Shown here in pieces: positions 28,821 through 33,353 of a DNA stretch of 33,353 bases (its first letter is position 1; each line of letters begins with the position of its first letter). A program made the translations under genes and the position numbers. The DNA lies in assembly GCA_029939635.1 (NCBI GenBank), contig JAOZSN010000007.1, positions 1 to 33,353 of the forward strand, in the 5' to 3' direction. The DNA is from Deltaproteobacteria bacterium (lineage in GTDB: Bacteria > Desulfobacterota > Desulfobulbia > Desulfobulbales > SURF-16). The notes beneath the pieces were generated by a model. That model had not been told where the DNA came from. It ran no database searches and saw nothing but the letters and a program-made list of their open reading frames with translations.

Positions 28821-28869
28821 AAGATCAAAAAAACTTTTCTCCCCCTTTCTATTTTATGTTTTTCAATCT

Positions 28870-30660
28870 ATGTACAGAGTCATGAATAAAAAACGCCTCT
28901 TTGTTCTTTTCTCATCCTATCTTGCCATTACCCTGGTGGCCCTTTTTCTCACCACCCTGTTTACGACCCGGGCTGTGCGTACCTTTCACCTGCAAAATAC
29001 CACTGAGGATCTGCAGGCTCGTGCTGTTCTCATTAAAGACCAGATCACGCCGCTTTTTACAGATAAACGCTGGCCCGAGTTACAGCTTCTTTGCCAAGAC
29101 CTCGGTAAGAAATCTGCGACCCGTATCACCGTGATTGCCAGTAGTGGTCAAGTGACTGCGGACTCCCAGGAAGATCCACACCAGCTTGATAACCATGGAA
29201 GCCGCCCAGAGATTATTGCTGCTCAAGAGGGTCGAATTGGCACATTCAGCCGCTTTAGCACCACCCTGCAACAAAATCTCCGCTATGTCGCCATTCCTCT
29301 CCACCACCAGGATCACATTGTTGCCTCCTTACGTCTGGCTGTCCCCCTTGCATCTCTGGATGCCGCCTTTGCTGGTATTCGTCTGACCCTCAGCCTGGGG
29401 TCCATTGCCGTGGCGTTGCTCATTGCCTTTGTAACCTGGTATATCTCGCAACAAATTAGCCGACCTGTACTTGCTATGTGTGACGGTGCCCAACGCTTTG
29501 CCCAGCGCGATTTTGATACTCCTATCCCTGTTCGTGGCCCAGATGAGCTTATGGAGCTTTCCCGTGGCCTGAACAGCATGGCCCAAGATCTGCGCCATCA
29601 TATCGCCACTGTGGTCAATCAACGCAACGAATTAGAAACAATCTTTGCCAGTATGATTGAGGGCGTCTTTACTGTTGATGCTGATGAACGATTCACCAGC
29701 ATTAATCAAGCTGCGGCTGATCTTCTTGAGACCAGTAGGGATAAGGCCTTAGGCCGCACTGTGCTGGAGACAATGCGCAATAGTGACTTGAAAATCTTCA
29801 TGGATCAGACCCTGCGTTCAGATATTGCTACCCGCAATGAGTTAACTCTCCTTCACCACAATGACCAGACAGTCATTGTCTCTGCCCATGGAGTGCAACT
29901 CCCCGAAACCACTCGCCCTTCCAAGGCCATGGTTGTTCTCCATGACATTACCCGCCTTAAAAAGTTAGAGAATATCCGCCGTGATTTTGTCAGCAATGTT
30001 TCCCATGAGCTTAAAACACCAATCACCTCCATTCAAGGCTTTGTGGAAACCTTGCTGGATGGTGCTATTGATGACCAGGAACATAATAAACGCTTTCTTG
30101 CTATCATCCATACTCAGTCATTACGTCTTAATGCCATTATCCAGGATCTTCTTACCCTTTCTCGCTTGGAAGAGAGACAACAGGCCTTGAAACTGACACG
30201 TGTCGCTCTTCTACCTTTACTGCAAAACGCTATCAATTCCTGCCGTCTTGAGGCTGAGACTAAAGAAATTACCCTCACTGTTACTGAATCAGCACCAATT
30301 ACAGCCTTGGTAAATAAACCACTATTTGAACTCGCTTTAACTAACCTCATTGGCAACGCTATTAAATATTCCCCATCTCGTACTGAAGTCACGATACTGA
30401 TACATCAAAAAAATTCCTCAGCCCTCATCACTGTTACTGATCACGGTGAAGGCATTTCTTTAAGCCACCAAGGTAGAATTTTTGAACGCTTTTATCGCGT
30501 TGACAAAGGGCGAAGTCGTCAGGCTGGTGGCACTGGGCTGGGTCTTGCCATAGTCAAACACATCATGCGTTGCCACCATGGTGAAGTTCGCCTTACGAGC
30601 ACCCTGGGACAAGGGTCAACTTTCACTCTTATTTTACCGCTACAGAATGCAGCTTCTTAA
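28870..30660 (+). CDS. phoR: Phosphate regulon sensor histidine kinase PhoR
   Basis: TMs, HAMP-like, PAS-like, HisKA FVSNVSHELKTPITSIQGFVETLLDGA, HATPase NLIGNAIKYSPSRTEV...GTGLGLAIVKHIM. Start could be 28726, 28870 or 28882. Confidence 0.9.
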   Translation: MYRVMNKKRLFVLFSSYLAITLVALFLTTLFTTRAVRTFHLQNTTEDLQARAVLIKDQITPLFTDKRWPELQLLCQDLGKKSATRITVIASSGQVTADSQEDPHQLDNHGSRPEIIAAQEGRIGTFSRFSTTLQQNLRYVAIPLHHQDHIVASLRLAVPLASLDAAFAGIRLTLSLGSIAVALLIAFVTWYISQQISRPVLAMCDGAQRFAQRDFDTPIPVRGPDELMELSRGLNSMAQDLRHHIATVVNQRNELETIFASMIEGVFTVDADERFTSINQAAADLLETSRDKALGRTVLETMRNSDLKIFMDQTLRSDIATRNELTLLHHNDQTVIVSAHGVQLPETTRPSKAMVVLHDITRLKKLENIRRDFVSNVSHELKTPITSIQGFVETLLDGAIDDQEHNKRFLAIIHTQSLRLNAIIQDLLTLSRLEERQQALKLTRVALLPLLQNAINSCRLEAETKEITLTVTESAPITALVNKPLFELALTNLIGNAIKYSPSRTEVTILIHQKNSSALITVTDHGEGISLSHQGRIFERFYRVDKGRSRQAGGTGLGLAIVKHIMRCHHGEVRLTSTLGQGSTFTLILPLQNAAS

Positions 30661-30874
30661 TTTTCTCGCCGTAAATCCCATTTTTAACAGTATTCTAACA
30701 TTAGCCGTGTATATCATGTTCACCTGTTACTGTCTGGCCATACAAATTTTTTTACGGCAGCCATTAGCTTTAAACTAATACTTAAGGGTACCTTGAATAA
30801 TTTGATATTCGGAATCTCCCTTCGGACCCTTACCTGCTCATAGCAATTAGCCCTTTCCTTTTCAGGAGAACTTC

Positions 30875-31558
30875 GTGACCTCTGACATTCAATCAAATAT
30901 TGATAAACTTAAACAACATATCGTTTACCTTGGCACTGTTGTCGAAGAGAGCCTTCATACCAGCATCAAGGCTGCCCAAAACCTGGATTCTACCCTTGCC
31001 GCAGCTGTACAAGATGCTGATGATAAAATTAATGCATTGGAAGTCAATATAGAGCAAGCTTGCACCAAAATACTTGCCCTTCACCAACCTGTTGCCAGCG
31101 ATCTACGCTTTGTTGTTGCTGTTCTTAAAATTAACTCTGAACTTGAACGGATAGGTGATTTGGCAAGTAAGGTTGGTGACAAGATTCTGCTGATTTCGGC
31201 AAAGCGTCGCAAAACAAACCCACTACCTAAAGTCATCATACCTGAAAACTTCGCAACTATATTCAGCCAAACCAAGGATATGTTTAGCCAATGCCTTGAT
31301 GCTTTTGTTAATGAAGATGCCGATCTAGCCTACCGTATCCTCATTGCTGATGATGCCGTTGATGAATCTAAGCAGCGCATCCGAGAAGAACTCAAAGAAA
31401 TTGGGAAAACCACTCCGAACCAGCTCGCCTACTCTCAGTTTCTCCTCAGCATTGCCCGGATACTTGAACGTATTGCTGACCATACTACCCATATCGCCGA
31501 AGACACCATCTACATGCTGCAAGGCCGCATTATTCGCCACACAGAGGATATCTTTTAA
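30875..31558 (+). CDS. phoU: Phosphate signaling complex protein PhoU
   Basis: 227 aa, GTG start after AGGAGAA; DDKINALEVNIEQACTKILALHQPVASDLRFVVAVLKINSELERIGDLASKV. Confidence 0.95.
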   Translation: MTSDIQSNIDKLKQHIVYLGTVVEESLHTSIKAAQNLDSTLAAAVQDADDKINALEVNIEQACTKILALHQPVASDLRFVVAVLKINSELERIGDLASKVGDKILLISAKRRKTNPLPKVIIPENFATIFSQTKDMFSQCLDAFVNEDADLAYRILIADDAVDESKQRIREELKEIGKTTPNQLAYSQFLLSIARILERIADHTTHIAEDTIYMLQGRIIRHTEDIF

Positions 31559-31636
31559 CGTCAATTGCCCGTCTGCTTTAAATGACTATAGTTTCGATAA
31601 AACAATGAGTTATAAATATTAACTGCCAATACTTCC

Positions 31637-32338
31637 ATGACTTCCCCTATTACCATCCTTGTAGTTGAAGATGAAGAAGATATCCAGCATCTTATTACCT
31701 ATAATTTGCTCAAAGCTGGCTACCAGGTGCACTGTGCCGGAGATGGAGAATCCGCTTTAAAAATTATAGCTACCACTCCTCCATCTCTGATTATTCTTGA
31801 CCTTATGCTGCCAGGCATGAGTGGTCTTGACGTATGCCGCCAGCTCCGTGACTCTGTCGAAACCATCAATACCCCTGTTCTTATGCTCACTGCTAAAAGC
31901 GAAGATGAGGACATCCTCGCCGGCTTTGACGCGGGTACCGATGATTATCTACCCAAACCCTTCAGTCCGCAGGTTCTTGCCGCCCGAGTTGCAGCTTTAT
32001 TGCGTCGTGTCCCTGCCACCCCACCCCATGAGGAAGATCACCTTACCTTTGCTGCGATAAACCTCTCCCTTGATCTCAACCTGCATGAATGCCTGTACAA
32101 TGGCACCCCCTGCGGTCTGACCAGCAGTGAATTTGCCATCCTTCAATTACTAACCAGCCGTCCTGGCTGGGTCTACAGCCGCCAACAAATAATTGATTCA
32201 ATCCACGGTTTTGATTATTGCCTCACCTCACGTGCCATTGACGTGCAGATCAGTGGTCTCCGTAAAAAACTGGGCCACGCCCACAAATTTATCAACACTG
32301 TACGCGGGGTTGGCTACCGTTTTTCTGTTGATGTGTAA
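31637..32338 (+). CDS. phoB: Phosphate regulon response regulator PhoB-like (OmpR/PhoB family)
   Basis: 233 aa. ITILVVEDEEDIQHLITYNLLKAGY...LILDLMLPGMSGLDVCRQLR...GADDYLPKPFSP-like; winged helix ...SRAIDVQISGLRKKLG...IRTVRGVGYRF-like. Confidence 0.9.
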   Translation: MTSPITILVVEDEEDIQHLITYNLLKAGYQVHCAGDGESALKIIATTPPSLIILDLMLPGMSGLDVCRQLRDSVETINTPVLMLTAKSEDEDILAGFDAGTDDYLPKPFSPQVLAARVAALLRRVPATPPHEEDHLTFAAINLSLDLNLHECLYNGTPCGLTSSEFAILQLLTSRPGWVYSRQQIIDSIHGFDYCLTSRAIDVQISGLRKKLGHAHKFINTVRGVGYRFSVDV

Positions 32339-32536
32339 ACATTTCCCCTCTCCCCTTAGCACCAGGCAACTCTCTCTTGACACAGACGCTTCACCTGTTT
32401 ACTCTCTTTGCTTACCCGTATCAGTTCCGGAGCACTTCAGAACTGAACAGTAAAAAGTTTAGGGTATTTTGGCCCCACCTCCATTGTCCCTTTAGTTTTA
32501 CTTTTTGACCTATCCTTTTTTCAGCGAGCAATTGCC

Positions 32537-32968
32537 ATGAGCAGCAAAATTTATGTCCTCCATTTCCCCAAAGAAACTGGTGATCAACCTATTATCAGCC
32601 AGCTGGTGAAAAAATTCGATATTGATTTTAATATTCTTAAAGCAACCATTTTCCCTGGGAATGATGGTCTCATGGTGATTGAACTCAATGGCCACAAAAA
32701 AAATGTTAAAAACGGTTTGAGCTATCTTCGTGATTGTGGCGTTACCATTAAATCAATTTCAACTATTATTCGCCGCGATGACGACAAATGTTTCCAGTGC
32801 GGCGCATGCACAGGCAGCTGCCCAACAGGTGCCCTTTACATCAAACGACCTAGCATGGAGGTCATTTATGACCCAGATAAATGCACAGGCTGCGGTCTCT
32901 GTGTAAACGTCTGCCCTGTACATGCCATGGATGTTGCCCGCAACCTGACACTCAACTCACTTGAATAA
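32537..32968 (+). CDS. NIL domain plus 2x[4Fe-4S] ferredoxin protein
   Basis: 143 aa; N-terminal NIL-like region followed by CFQCGACTGSCPTGAL and CTGCGLCVNVCPVHAM. Confidence 0.88.
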   Translation: MSSKIYVLHFPKETGDQPIISQLVKKFDIDFNILKATIFPGNDGLMVIELNGHKKNVKNGLSYLRDCGVTIKSISTIIRRDDDKCFQCGACTGSCPTGALYIKRPSMEVIYDPDKCTGCGLCVNVCPVHAMDVARNLTLNSLE

Positions 32969-32993
32969 CAAGTAACTTCGGAAAACCAACCAG

Positions 32994-33353
32994 TTACACT
33001 GAAATCAGTTCAGTATCCTCATGACTATAGGCTGGCGTACAGCAACACAATATTTTCAGTGGCTTCATTCCTATATTCGTAACAGAATGGAATGCCTTGG
33101 CTGGAATACAAATCGTATCTCCCTTTTGGACCTCCTCAATAGCATCATCCACGCGTAGCTCACCGACTCCGTCGAGGATATGATATATCTCTTCGCTACG
33201 ATGATGACAATGGTGCTCGGTTTTTGATCCTGGTTTAATCTCAGCCTCAGCTACTGACATAGTCTCACTACCTTGAATGGCAGGATGCATTAATTCTCTT
33301 ATTACCGAGCCATCTTTAGTTGTGTATGCCTGGATCTTGTTATACTCGCTCTT
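32994..33353 (-). CDS. Cupin domain protein, truncated at the window edge
   Basis: Frame remains open past the internal ATG at 33290 to the edge: KSEYNKIQAYTTKDGSVIRELMHPAIQGSETMSVAEAEIKPGSKTEHHCHHRSEEIYHILDGVGELRV. Confidence 0.85.
   Translation of the reverse strand, partial: KSEYNKIQAYTTKDGSVIRELMHPAIQGSETMSVAEAEIKPGSKTEHHCHHRSEEIYHILDGVGELRVDDAIEEVQKGDTICIPAKAFHSVTNIGMKPLKILCCCTPAYSHEDTELISV

Noticed and set aside
30781-30835. Third copy of the 21043/24707 repeat (ttgaataatttgatattcggaatctcccttcgg)
   Set aside because: Only a short weak resemblance to one arm; not enough to call a family member without a profile search.
1-33353. CRISPR arrays, phage genes, toxin-antitoxin pairs, known defence genes
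   Set aside because: No regularly spaced direct repeats and no recognisable integrase, transposase, restriction or abortive-infection proteins in the supplied ORFs; the AlbA_2 protein is the only domain with any loose connection to such systems.

Overview
This window reads as a gram-negative chromosomal segment. The family content (short ThiC, RdgC-like pair, Nap, DUF3333-type PstA, NIL-ferredoxin) suggests a sulfate-reducer-like deltaproteobacterium/Desulfobacterota, but that taxonomic guess is inference only. From left to right it contains: the 5' end of a RadC-like gene on the minus strand (missing from the ORF track because it runs off the edge); gatB; a small lipoprotein; two adjacent RdgC-like ORFs; a tight minus-strand cluster of small membrane protein, Nth-like endonuclease, Kef-type antiporter, Cache-AlbA_2 membrane sensor and tandem universal stress protein; thiC; a receiver-domain protein; htpG; a TauE/SafE permease followed by napFDAGHBC; an HD-GYP protein; an isolated flgE; an AEC transporter; a pst operon with unusual gene order (pstC-pstA-pstS-pstB) divergent from phoR-phoU-phoB; a NIL/ferredoxin protein; and a cupin truncated at the right edge. 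The most interesting content not explained by genes is (i) a set of different intergenic palindromic repeat elements, including a two-copy family at 21043-21150 and 24707-24862, a ~177-nt near-palindrome at 377-553, a nested palindrome at 3623-3717, and a hairpin whose arm covers a start codon at 13066-13160; (ii) pstS flanked on both sides by such repeats; and (iii) the transmembrane Cache-AlbA_2 protein in a putative stress operon. No CRISPR array, rRNA, complete tRNA or intact transposase was seen. All calls are by eye, with no database search.
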